Positions 56,297 to 64,000 of a DNA stretch of 64,000 bases are shown here, one piece after another. Every line of letters begins with the position of its first letter. Position 1 is the first letter of the stretch. The DNA comes from Maribacter sp. (GTDB taxonomy: Bacteria > Bacteroidota > Bacteroidia > Flavobacteriales > Flavobacteriaceae), in the NCBI GenBank assembly GCA_002749285.1, contig PDPR01000020.1, positions 1 to 64,000 on the forward strand. Reading direction: 5' to 3'. Made by a program: the position numbers and the translations under genes. The notes under the pieces were generated by a model, which ran no database searches, was not told the DNA's origin, and was given only the letters and a program-made list of their open reading frames with translations.

Positions 56297-57214
56297 TCAA
56301 TCTTGTACGATAATCTGTTTTGCATCACATTTACCAAACTCAGGCTGAATGTTCACGTGGTTTATTCCAAAATTATGGGATACCTCATCTTCTATTTTAC
56401 CCAGTATTATATCAAATTCGGAAAGTTTAATGTCCTTTATAAAATCAATATGGGCCTCAAGATGTACCTCTTCCTCATTCAATTGCCAAATATGTACATG
56501 GTGAACATTCTTAATGGGGTAGATCTTACTAATGGTATCTATAATTTGTTGGACATGGATGTTACTTGGTGTAAATAACATGAGAACCCTTGTAGATTCC
56601 TTAAGTAAATCATACCCCATATATATGAGATAAAGGGCAATCACCAAGGTCAATACTGGATCCACCCAGTACATTTTAAAGAATTTCATTAAAAAACCTC
56701 CGATCAGTACCGCAACAGAAGCCAACATATCGGTCAATAAATGTAGATATGCAGATTTCATGTTCATGTTGTTATCCGTATGTTTTTTCAATAATAATAC
56801 ACTAAATCCATTAGCTGAAATTCCCAATAGGGACATCCAAATAACCAAGTTGGATTCTATTTCAATAGGATCTATAAACCTAAAAATAGCCTCCTTTATA
56901 AAAAAAACAGCTATTACCATCAACGTTGCGGCATTTACAAAAGCAGCAATTATCTCTGCCCGTTTATAACCGAACGTTCTATTGGTACTAGCCTCTTTTT
57001 TTGAAAGTACAGTAGCTACATAACTCACTATCAATGATAAAACATCACTAAAATTATGCAATGCATCTGACAACAGGGACAAACTCCCCGAGATCAACCC
57101 CCCTATAACCTGGGAAACAGTAATAATGATATTAAGGAATATGGATATTAAGAGGTTTTTTCCCTTTAGGTCTGTATGTGAATGCGAGTGCGAATGTCCG
57201 TGGTTATGTGCCAT
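56297..57214 (-). CDS. cation diffusion facilitator (zinc-type) transporter
   Basis: A 305-aa inner-membrane exporter. His-rich N-terminus (HNHGHSHSHSH), six membrane segments with SLLSDALHNFSDVLSL (the HxxxD metal site), a second site LLTDMLASV and the C-terminal cytoplasmic domain VHHVHIWQLNEEEVHLEAHIDF. It exports Zn2+ or similar divalent ions in exchange for protons. ElaA follows immediately. Confidence 0.93.
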   Translation of the reverse strand: MAHNHGHSHSHSHTDLKGKNLLISIFLNIIITVSQVIGGLISGSLSLLSDALHNFSDVLSLIVSYVATVLSKKEASTNRTFGYKRAEIIAAFVNAATLMVIAVFFIKEAIFRFIDPIEIESNLVIWMSLLGISANGFSVLLLKKHTDNNMNMKSAYLHLLTDMLASVAVLIGGFLMKFFKMYWVDPVLTLVIALYLIYMGYDLLKESTRVLMLFTPSNIHVQQIIDTISKIYPIKNVHHVHIWQLNEEEVHLEAHIDFIKDIKLSEFDIILGKIEDEVSHNFGINHVNIQPEFGKCDAKQIIVQD

Positions 57215-57279
57215 AATAGGGTAAATAAGAAGTTTGATGGACCTTTTCCATCAAATTACAATAAATACAAAGCTGCTTT

Positions 57280-57711
57280 CTATGAACAAGGTATCTTTTC
57301 AATACGTCTTTCATGCCTACCTCCCTCAAATCCCGTTTTTAAAAATACCTTGACCATATCCAATGCCTGTGGTAAGGATATATATCTTGCCGGTAAACTT
57401 AAAATATTAGCATCGTTATGTTCCCGTGCCAATTGGACTATTTCCTTGTTCCAACATAGGGCACATCTAATCTTTTGGTGTTTATTTGCCGTCATTGAAG
57501 CCCCATTGCCACTACCACATATAATAATACCATAATCCACTTTACCTTGTTCAACATCTTCTGCTACAGGATGCACAAAATCCGGATAATCAACACTGTC
57601 CGTATCGTGGGTTCCATAATTTGTAACCTCTATATCCATCTGTCTTAAAAGTCCGATTATGGCCAACTTATATTCTGTTCCCGCATGATCGTTACCTATA
57701 GATATTTTCAT
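57280..57711 (-). CDS. rpiB: ribose 5-phosphate isomerase B
   Basis: Interconverts ribose 5-phosphate and ribulose 5-phosphate. 143 aa from ATG 57711: KISIGNDHAGTEYK, YPDFVHPVAEDVEQG, IICGSGNGASMTANKHQKIRCALCW with the catalytic Cys, and HNDANILSLPARY. The frame reaches back to 57765 but the promoter falls inside that extension. It faces the AT-rich gap before rnr. Confidence 0.95.
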   Translation of the reverse strand: MKISIGNDHAGTEYKLAIIGLLRQMDIEVTNYGTHDTDSVDYPDFVHPVAEDVEQGKVDYGIIICGSGNGASMTANKHQKIRCALCWNKEIVQLAREHNDANILSLPARYISLPQALDMVKVFLKTGFEGGRHERRIEKIPCS

Positions 57712-57738
57712 GATTATAAGATAAGAGTGGATTTTATA

Positions 57739-57767
57739 CAAATGTACAAATACATTATTAGCCACAA
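57739..57767 (-). promoter_or_regulatory. promoter of rpiB
   Basis: On the minus strand TTG (57767-57765), 18 nt, TACATTTG (57746-57739). It supports the ATG at 57711. Confidence 0.65.
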
Positions 57768-58339
57768 TAATAAAGGATCTATTACGTTAATGGTATCATA
57801 ATACGTAAAATAAAATTGTTACTATCTTCCTAATATCCTTTATTAACTTGTTCATAATTAAGTTGAAAAAAGTGATATTTAAATTTTGTTATTATATATA
57901 CTTTTCGCCTTACGAAACATTGCTTTAAAAAAATAATTTACTTCTAAGAAAATAACAAAAAGATATTAAGTTGAATCTTTTCATAGTTAACAATAAATCA
58001 ACTTATACTTATCAATAAATCAATGTTGAAATAGGTTATCAATAATCGTTGATAATATTTGTAACCATCTGATTAAGTCCGATTAAGATGAAAATTATTT
58101 TGTGATAAGTTGTAGATAAACTGTTTTAAGGGTAAAAACCTATTTTTTGATTGTTTTTTTTGAACCATTATCAACAAGCTATCATAAACAACATTATTTT
58201 TAAAATTCATAAAAAGAAAAATATATTATATGTTATATATGTTGATAACCTTGATTAAGGTGAAATAAATTTTAAGAAGGGATATAGGATATAGGTTATG
58301 GATTATAATTTGTAATTTTCAACCCAAATAGGATTTTTA
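57768..58339. other. very AT-rich gene-free gap with DnaA-box-like clusters
   Basis: About 570 bp between divergent rpiB and rnr with no supported gene. It holds TTATCAATA at 58009-58017 and 58036-58044, CGTTGATAA at 58047-58055 (making TTATCAA-N6-TTGATAA), TGTAGATAA at 58111-58119, TTATCAACA at 58168-58176 and TGTTGATAA at 58240-58248. Each of the best sites differs from the classic DnaA box TTATCCACA at one position. Either a regulatory region or a replication origin; no exact DnaA box is present. Confidence 0.5.
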
Positions 58340-60529
58340 ATGTCAAAGAATAAAAAACAAGCAAGAAACCACAGAATAAACGAAATAACAAAAGGGATTT
58401 TCACAGTACTTGAAAAAGACCCTAAAAAATCATTTACATATAAACAGATTGCCGAAAGAATAGGTGTTACCGATACGAATGAACGCAATCAATTGATAAG
58501 ACGACTTGCCCAACTTAAAGAGAAAAAGAGGATTTTAGAAGAGAAACGAGGTCATTTCAAGGCTGTACCATCAACGAAGACATACCATACAGGTAGGGTG
58601 GATATTACAGGTAGGGGCAATGCCTATATTATTGTGGAAGGAATAGATGAAGACGTTTTTGTCCCCTTCAATAAACTGAACAAAGCCTTTCATAAAGATA
58701 TTGTCGAGGTTTATATTTTTCCAAAAAGGAAAGGTAAAAAATTGGAAGGGGAGATTATCCGGGTAGTTGAAAGAAACAAAACCAGTTTTGTAGGTATTGT
58801 TGATATGCAAAAGACCTTTGCCTTTATAAGACCTTCCGATTTTAGAATGTATACCGATATATTCGTTCCAAAAGATAATATAAAGGGAGCTGAAAACGGT
58901 GATAAGGTGGTAGTTGAAATTACAGAATGGCCAGATAATAAAGACTCCCCTTTTGGTACCATTACCAATGTATTGGGAAAACCAGGTGAACACCAAACCG
59001 AGATACATTCCATTTTGGCCGAATATGGTCTACCTTATGAATTTCCATATAAGGTCGAACAATATGCCAATGCACTGGATACAGCTATAAAACCCGAAGA
59101 AATAGCCAAAAGAAGGGATATGAGAAAGGTTTTGACCTTTACCATAGATCCCAAGGATGCCAAGGATTTTGATGATGCCTTATCATTTGAAGTACTTGAT
59201 AATGGCAATTATGAAATAGGAATACATATTGCCGATGTTTCCCATTACCTACAACCGGATACCTTGTTGGATGAAGAAGCTTACAATAGGGCAACTTCTG
59301 TATATCTTGTAGATAGGGTGGTACCCATGTTGCCCGAAGTATTGTCCAATAATGCCTGTTCATTAAGACCGAATGAAGAAAAATATACTTTTTCCGCCAT
59401 TTTTGAACTCAATGGGAAGGCACAGATACAAAACCAATGGTTTGGTAGAACCGTTATAGATTCCGATGAACGATTTGCTTATGAAGAAGCCCAGTACATT
59501 ATTGAGAGTGGTAATGGCGATATACCAAATGAAATATCCATTAGGGGAAATGCCTATTCCGTTTCCAAGGACGTAGTAACGGCAACCGTTACTATGGACA
59601 AGTTGGCCAAGATAATGAGGGCCAAAAGAATGGATCAAGGTGCTATTTCCTTTGATAAGGTAGAGGTTCGTTTTAATTTGAATGAAAACAACGAACCTGA
59701 AAGTGTTTATTTTAAGGAAAGCATGGATGCCAATAAGTTGATTGAGGAATTTATGTTGTTGGCAAACCGTAAAGTGGCAGAGTTCATAGGTAAACAAAAA
59801 CCAAGGAAGACCTTCGTATACCGAACACATGCCAATCCCGATGAAGATAAGTTGATAGCCTTGAACTCTATTATTTCAAGATTCGGGCATAAGCTCGATT
59901 TTAAGGATAAAAAATCAATCAGTGATTCTTTAAACCAGCTTTTAGAGGATGTAAAAGGCCAAAAAGAGCAGAATTTGGTAGATACTTTGGCTATTCGTAG
60001 TATGAGTAAGGCAATATATACCACAGATAATATTGGCCATTATGGTTTGGCCTTTGATTATTATACACATTTTACCTCCCCGATACGAAGATACCCCGAT
60101 GTAATGGTTCATCGTTTATTGCAGCATTATCTAGATAATGGCAAATCGGCCAAAGAAGAAATTTATGAAGATAAATGCAAGCATTCCTCAAATATGGAAA
60201 GTTTGGCATCCAATGCAGAGAGGGATTCTATTAAGTATATGCAGATAAAGTTTATGCAAGACCATCAAGACCGTGAATTTGTTGGTGTTATTTCAGGGGT
60301 TACCGAATGGGGTATCTATGTAGAGATTATAGAGAATAAGTGTGAAGGAATGGTCCGTACCCGTGATATAAAAGGTGATCATTATATCTTTGATGAAAAG
60401 GAATACGTTATTGTTGGCAAACGTACCAATAAAACATATCAATTAGGGGATGAGGTTGTTGTTATGGTAAAGAATACCGACTTAATAAAACGTCATCTTG
60501 ACTTTTCACTCATCGGAAAGAACGAATAA
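58340..60529 (+). CDS. rnr: ribonuclease R
   Basis: A 729-aa 3'-5' exoribonuclease that degrades structured RNA. N-terminal winged-helix region (GIFTVLEKDPKKSFTYKQIAERIGV), cold-shock domains, the RNB catalytic core with TIDPKDAKDFDDALSFE, and a C-terminal S1 domain (GVISGVTEWGIYVEIIENKCEGMVRTRDI). The stop codon lies within a terminator hairpin. This gene and those after it appear AT-richer than most genes to the left. Confidence 0.96.
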   Translation: MSKNKKQARNHRINEITKGIFTVLEKDPKKSFTYKQIAERIGVTDTNERNQLIRRLAQLKEKKRILEEKRGHFKAVPSTKTYHTGRVDITGRGNAYIIVEGIDEDVFVPFNKLNKAFHKDIVEVYIFPKRKGKKLEGEIIRVVERNKTSFVGIVDMQKTFAFIRPSDFRMYTDIFVPKDNIKGAENGDKVVVEITEWPDNKDSPFGTITNVLGKPGEHQTEIHSILAEYGLPYEFPYKVEQYANALDTAIKPEEIAKRRDMRKVLTFTIDPKDAKDFDDALSFEVLDNGNYEIGIHIADVSHYLQPDTLLDEEAYNRATSVYLVDRVVPMLPEVLSNNACSLRPNEEKYTFSAIFELNGKAQIQNQWFGRTVIDSDERFAYEEAQYIIESGNGDIPNEISIRGNAYSVSKDVVTATVTMDKLAKIMRAKRMDQGAISFDKVEVRFNLNENNEPESVYFKESMDANKLIEEFMLLANRKVAEFIGKQKPRKTFVYRTHANPDEDKLIALNSIISRFGHKLDFKDKKSISDSLNQLLEDVKGQKEQNLVDTLAIRSMSKAIYTTDNIGHYGLAFDYYTHFTSPIRRYPDVMVHRLLQHYLDNGKSAKEEIYEDKCKHSSNMESLASNAERDSIKYMQIKFMQDHQDREFVGVISGVTEWGIYVEIIENKCEGMVRTRDIKGDHYIFDEKEYVIVGKRTNKTYQLGDEVVVMVKNTDLIKRHLDFSLIGKNE

Positions 60530-60540
60530 ATTCGTTTTTT
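60521..60540 (+). terminator. terminator overlapping the rnr stop codon
   Basis: AACGAAT (60521-60527) pairs with ATTCGTT (60530-60536), followed by four more T. The TAA stop (60527-60529) forms part of the stem and loop. Confidence 0.65.
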
Positions 60541-60589
60541 GGAATAGAATTTGTTTAAGTTAGTAAGAAAATACCTAAAAACTAAAACA

Positions 60590-61270
60590 ATGAAAAATTT
60601 AGTTGGTCTTGTGCTGCTCTTATTTCTTTGTCAGATGGCAGTTGCACAAGACAATAAAATTACCCAAGATATACAGCCATTCTCAGAATTGAAAGTATTT
60701 GATGGTTTATCCATTAATTTGATAAAATCTGAAGAAAACAAGGCTATTATAACTGGTGTGAATACTGATAACGTAGTTATTGTAAATAATAATGGGGTAC
60801 TGAAGATTCGCATGCAGATTACAAAGATATTCAGTGGTTATAGAACATTCATAGATTTATATTATACAGATAAAATTTTAGTGGTCGATGTTAATGAAGA
60901 TGCTAGGGTTTACTCTAAGGATGGCATTGACCAGGATGTTTTGGAACTTAAGGCACAAGAAGGCGGTGAATTGGATATCAATGTCAAGGTTGAACAGCTA
61001 TTGATCAAAGCTGTCACCGGAGGGACCATTAAAAGTTCAGGTAGTGCGGATTTACAGGATATAGCAATAAATACCGGGGGTATTTATGAAGGGAAGGGAT
61101 TAATCACTAAATTTTCAACCATTAATGTGAATGCCGGATCTAGGGCAGAGATTTATGCTACAGACTATGTAAAGGCATCCGTTAAGGCCGGCGGAGAGGT
61201 ATTGGTCTACGGTAATCCCAAAAAAATGGAGGAAAAAACAATATTTGGAGGTATAATAACTAGAATGTAA
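60590..61270 (+). CDS. exported DUF2807 (GIN-domain) protein
   Basis: A 226-aa protein with a signal peptide (MKNLVGLVLLLFLCQMAVAQ). The rest is beta-rich with repeated short strands (FDGLSINLIKSEENKAIITG, ELDINVKVEQLLIKAVTGGTIKSSG), typical of the GIN-domain beta-helix of Bacteroidota. No enzymatic function is known for the family. ATG 60590 is preferred to a TTG 39 nt earlier. LysE follows after 8 nt. Confidence 0.85.
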   Translation: MKNLVGLVLLLFLCQMAVAQDNKITQDIQPFSELKVFDGLSINLIKSEENKAIITGVNTDNVVIVNNNGVLKIRMQITKIFSGYRTFIDLYYTDKILVVDVNEDARVYSKDGIDQDVLELKAQEGGELDINVKVEQLLIKAVTGGTIKSSGSADLQDIAINTGGIYEGKGLITKFSTINVNAGSRAEIYATDYVKASVKAGGEVLVYGNPKKMEEKTIFGGIITRM

Positions 61271-61278
61271 AGGCATAG

Positions 61279-61941
61279 ATGTTAGACGATATTCAGGCAG
61301 CGGTTCCACTGGGTTTTTTATTAAGTTTTATGATCGGGCCTGTTTTTTTCGTTCTTCTAGAAACCAGTGCCGTAAAAGGTTTTAGGGCAGCTTTATCTTT
61401 TGATTTGGGTGTTATCCTTGCCGATATTGTTTTTTTGACGGTAGCTTATTTTAGTAGTTTTCAATTATTGGAAAACTTAAGCAATCAACCTGGTCTTTAT
61501 GTTTTTGGTGGGGTTATATTATTGGTTTATGGTCTTACTACATATTTTAAGAACGATATAAAAAAAGAAAAACCATCATTAAGGACCAAGAAGAACAATT
61601 ACCTAGGTTTATTTGTTAAAGGTTTTTTATTGAATTTCATCAATATAGGTGTACTTGTATTTTGGTTGGGGATAATTATAGTGGTCGGACCAAGTTTGGA
61701 TAATGACCCAAACCGTATTGTTGTTTTCTTTGCGACCATGCTTGCAGCCTATTTGACAACCGATATTTTCAAGATTTTATTGGCGAAGCAGTTAAAACGC
61801 AAATTGACCTATAAAAGAATTTCTAGAATAAAGAAATTATTGGGTATTATATTGATTATTTGTGGTTTGGTACTTATAACCAAAGGCTTTTTACCCAAAG
61901 ACCAATTCAATATCGAAAAAGGCATCGAACAAATAAGGTAA
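61279..61941 (+). CDS. LysE family transporter
   Basis: A 220-aa membrane protein of six segments, with the family start AAVPLGFLLSFMIGPVFFVLLETSAVKGFRAALSFDLGV. Members export amino acids or related compounds; the substrate is not determined. It is last in the DUF2807-LysE pair and is followed by a strong terminator. Confidence 0.88.
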   Translation: MLDDIQAAVPLGFLLSFMIGPVFFVLLETSAVKGFRAALSFDLGVILADIVFLTVAYFSSFQLLENLSNQPGLYVFGGVILLVYGLTTYFKNDIKKEKPSLRTKKNNYLGLFVKGFLLNFINIGVLVFWLGIIIVVGPSLDNDPNRIVVFFATMLAAYLTTDIFKILLAKQLKRKLTYKRISRIKKLLGIILIICGLVLITKGFLPKDQFNIEKGIEQIR

Positions 61942-61942
61942 T

Positions 61943-61976
61943 AAAAAAACCTCTTTCATTCAAAGAGGTTTTTTTT
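61943..61976. terminator. terminator between lysE and tRNA-Cys
   Basis: ACCTCTTT (61949-61956) with AAAGAGGT (61962-61969) extended by A/T pairs to a stem of about 14 bp and a T tract. Because A and T tracts flank both sides it can also stop the tRNA-Cys transcript from the right. Confidence 0.85.
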
Positions 61977-61977
61977 G

Positions 61978-62048
61978 AGGCATCGAACGGATTCGAACCG
62001 TTGTACAAGCTTTTGCAGAGCTGTGCCTAGCCACTCGGCCACGATGCC
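61978..62048 (-). tRNA. tRNA-Cys (GCA anticodon)
   Basis: Cloverleaf on the minus strand: acceptor GGCATCG/CGATGCC, anticodon loop CTGCAAA (GCA), T arm with GGTTCGAATCC, discriminator T (U73), the hallmark of cysteine tRNAs. CCA is not encoded. Confidence 0.93.
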
Positions 62049-62061
62049 ATTTTTGATGGCG

Positions 62062-62091
62062 CAAATGTAAGACCTTATTTTAAGGTTTCAA
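62062..62091 (-). promoter_or_regulatory. promoter of tRNA-Cys
   Basis: On the minus strand TTG (62091-62089), exactly 19 nt, TACATTTG (62069-62062): a full consensus match 14 nt before the tRNA. Confidence 0.8.
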
Positions 62092-62101
62092 AACTTATTG
62101 T

Positions 62102-62461
62102 TTATGATCTTTTTGAGCGTAAAACAACGGTTACCATTTCCACATCACCTCCTATTGGGGGGTTTATTTTAGAAACAGCCAATTTTATTTTATCTACAGG
62201 TGTTAATTCCCTAAAGATCCTATCTATGATTTTTTTGGCTGCATGCTCCAATAATTTTGAAGGAATGTTCATTTCTTCCTTTATAATGTGATTGATATGT
62301 ACATAATCAACAGTGTCTATAAGGTTGTCGGAAATGGCTGCTTTTCTAAGATTTGATTTTAACGAAATATCTACCCGATATTCACTACCTATTATATTTT
62401 CTTCGCTCAGACAGCCATGACGTGCATGTACTTTGATGTTTTTTAGTTTGATTGTCCCCAT
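62102..62461 (-). CDS. folB: dihydroneopterin aldolase
   Basis: Splits dihydroneopterin to 6-hydroxymethyl-dihydropterin in folate synthesis. 119 aa with the family pattern IKLKNIKVHARHGCLSEENIIGSEYRVDISL, the pathway Tyr in DTVDYVHINHII, and LLEHAAKKIIDRIF; LAVSKINPPIGGDVEMVTVVL closes the fold. It lies upstream of tRNA-Cys, which has its own promoter. Confidence 0.95.
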   Translation of the reverse strand: MGTIKLKNIKVHARHGCLSEENIIGSEYRVDISLKSNLRKAAISDNLIDTVDYVHINHIIKEEMNIPSKLLEHAAKKIIDRIFRELTPVDKIKLAVSKINPPIGGDVEMVTVVLRSKRS

Positions 62462-62561
62462 TTGGTTACTTAAATTTTCCGTAAACTTAAATCAATCCAA
62501 TGAAATCAGAACGTATATTCAATTTATCTTTTAATACGAAGTCTGTAAATGGGCTTGTTGT

Positions 62562-63506
62562 TCAATAGGTACACCTACAATTACTGATTCCTTGGAAAAG
62601 ATCCAATCCCAAAGTTATTACATGTGTTCCTTTGCTATATCCGAGGATTTCATTTAATATCACTTGATATGAATATCCAAAATAAAAATTACTCTTCTTA
62701 AGCCCCAATATAGGTGCAATATATAATGGGTCACCTATTTGATCGTTCAAAAAACGATATGTTACCCCTGCATAGTAGTAGTCATCAAAATCATACCATC
62801 TGAATTTCATGTTAATATCGGTTACCGATCGACCATCGCTCTCAAAAAGCTGAAAGAAAACAGAAGGTTCTATTTCCAACCTGCTATTCTTGTTCTTGGT
62901 GTATCGATACCCTGTGTAGGCATAATAATTACGTAGGGTATTGGGTTCATATACGGGATTGAAATTGTTGATATCCTTGTTCAGTAGATTCGATGCATTC
63001 AAACTAAAGTAAAACTTATCATATCGGTACATTACCCCTACATCAAAGTTGTGGTTTGTAGTGGCCCGATCATCTGTAACACTGGGATCCAAAGCATCAA
63101 AATGTTCAATATCTATTCGAAATTGGTTAAAGTTGTACGATAACCCGAACGATAAAAACTCATCATCATAGCGGTCCAAGGTCAAATGGTGTGCAAATGA
63201 CAATCTTGCCCCTTTTTGTTTGGTCTCACCATTACTATCGTTGTATAATAAGGCTCCAATCCCAGATTTTTCACCTATACGCATATCGGCAGCCAAGGAT
63301 TGGGTATCCGGGGCATCTTCTATGCCTACCCATTGGGTAAGTCCGTTTATGCGAATTTTTATATGATCCCCAATACCCGCATACGTAGGTGACATAACAA
63401 AAGGATTATCCGCTAAGTATTGCGATAATTGGGGAATGGTAAGTTCTTGCGCCTTGGCAATAAGGACACTTGTAAAAAAAAGAACAGTTACTATTATAGT
63501 TCGCAT
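62562..63506 (-). CDS. PorP/SprF family type IX secretion system membrane protein
   Basis: A 314-aa outer-membrane beta-barrel protein. Signal peptide MRTIIVTVLFFTSVLIAKAQ; mature start ELTIPQLSQYLADNPFVMSPTYAGIGDHIKIRINGLTQWVGI is diagnostic of PorP/SprF. These proteins help export or anchor type IX cargo, often the large adhesin encoded beside them. It follows that gene (18 nt) on the same strand. Confidence 0.92.
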   Translation of the reverse strand: MRTIIVTVLFFTSVLIAKAQELTIPQLSQYLADNPFVMSPTYAGIGDHIKIRINGLTQWVGIEDAPDTQSLAADMRIGEKSGIGALLYNDSNGETKQKGARLSFAHHLTLDRYDDEFLSFGLSYNFNQFRIDIEHFDALDPSVTDDRATTNHNFDVGVMYRYDKFYFSLNASNLLNKDINNFNPVYEPNTLRNYYAYTGYRYTKNKNSRLEIEPSVFFQLFESDGRSVTDINMKFRWYDFDDYYYAGVTYRFLNDQIGDPLYIAPILGLKKSNFYFGYSYQVILNEILGYSKGTHVITLGLDLFQGISNCRCTY

Positions 63507-63524
63507 TATCGTTTTAAGTTAAGT

Positions 63525-64000
63525 TTATCGATATAGGGTAAAGTGACTAATAAATTCTCTATCGTCGGATTCTCCTTGTAGCTTAATAACATACCAGTAA
63601 TCACCAGTTGGTAGTTCGGCACCATTGTAAATACCATCCCATCCGTTTTTACCGACTACATTATCTTCGACCACTCTACCATAACGATCATAAATTTTAA
63701 TTAGTATCTCTGGATATGGCTCAATATTTCTAGGTATCCATATATCATTCTCACCATCTCCATCAGGTGTAAAGAAGTTGGGGATCTCTATATCTATGAA
63801 TTCCATGGCTATGTTGGCAATGACCTCACAACCATTCTCATCTACGACCCTAACCATATAGGTATCGGTCCTGTTTATAATGTATGTATTATCCGACCCA
63901 TTGTCCATATCTCCGAAATAGAAGGTATATTCCCCTCTTCCCCCTGTGGCAACTGCAGTAATCTCGTTGATATTGTTATTCTGCAATTCCAAAGTCAAAG
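63525..64000 (-). CDS. C-terminal part of a large secreted protein with CHU_C / T9SS type B sorting domain (partial)
   Basis: The last 158 or so residues of a gene that runs past the right edge. It ends with FFTPDGDGENDIWIPRNI...ILIKIYDRYGRVV...GWDGIYNGAELPTGDYWYVIKL, the gliding-motility-associated C-terminal domain that directs cargo through the type IX system. The upstream part looks like repeat-rich adhesin sequence (SprB-like arrangement). PorP/SprF downstream fits this pairing. Confidence 0.9.
   Translation of the reverse strand, partial: LTLELQNNNINEITAVATGGRGEYTFYFGDMDNGSDNTYIINRTDTYMVRVVDENGCEVIANIAMEFIDIEIPNFFTPDGDGENDIWIPRNIEPYPEILIKIYDRYGRVVEDNVVGKNGWDGIYNGAELPTGDYWYVIKLQGESDDREFISHFTLYR

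Noticed and set aside
1..64000. CRISPR arrays, prophage or conjugation genes
   Set aside because: No regularly spaced repeats, cas genes, phage structural genes or relaxase genes were seen.

Overview
The window is a stretch of chromosome from a marine member of the Bacteroidota, most likely family Flavobacteriaceae (a Maribacter/Zobellia/Arenibacter-like genome; genus not decidable from the sequence alone). The evidence is: type IX secretion parts at the right edge (a PorP/SprF-like protein and a CHU_C-type sorting domain); a TonB-dependent outer-membrane receptor; several exact sigma-ABfr-type promoters (TTG-N19/20-TAnnTTTG); genes preceded by A-rich leaders rather than Shine-Dalgarno sites; and frequent TTG starts.

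Left part (1-21.5 kb). Aspartate-semialdehyde dehydrogenase (asd) is followed by a lipoprotein prolyl oligopeptidase, an orphan ABC ATPase, the ribosome-rescue hydrolase arfB and a GreA/B-like protein. A right-to-left operon runs YceD/DUF177 - rpmF - fabH - accB - accC, with pdxA facing ribE just upstream. From 11.4 to 20.3 kb, all on the minus strand, lie a NagX/DUF5009-like acyltransferase, a 1255-residue TPR/DUF3857/transglutaminase protein, and a tight four-gene sugar-salvage operon (ROK kinase, FHS-type MFS permease, NahK-like anomeric kinase, CBM9-like protein). A TSUP exporter follows.

Accessory island (about 21.5-24.7 kb). This holds a decayed chimera of an IS3-type OrfA fragment and an IS630 transposase, then a MarR regulator with a serine hydrolase, with a CAT-anticodon tRNA at its right edge. 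A structured non-coding tail sits just 3' of the hydrolase. A second tail of the same apparent class lies 3' of a frameshifted DUF998-like membrane-protein gene at 33.4-34.2 kb. These two gene-plus-tail units look like cassettes and are the least explained structures here.

Middle part (24.9-51.3 kb). Housekeeping and ion-balance genes: rbfA, a LolC/E-type permease, dusB, an outer-membrane receptor, lepA, a Na+/H+ antiporter facing a usp-sulP pair, a metallo-beta-lactamase hydrolase, an S8 and an M1 peptidase, an AstE-like deacylase with a GCS2-CBS ligase, rnpA overlapping an S41 peptidase, a fructosamine-kinase homologue and an NlpC/P60 lipoprotein.

Right part (51.4-64 kb). A two-gene restriction-modification system (C5 methyltransferase plus a small PD-(D/E)XK-like protein), a GH3 glycosidase, an ElaA acetyltransferase, a CDF metal transporter and rpiB. 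A 574-bp very AT-rich gene-free gap with clustered TTATCAA/TTGATAA boxes separates divergent rpiB and rnr. After rnr come a DUF2807 protein, a LysE exporter, tRNA-Cys, folB and the type IX secretion genes.
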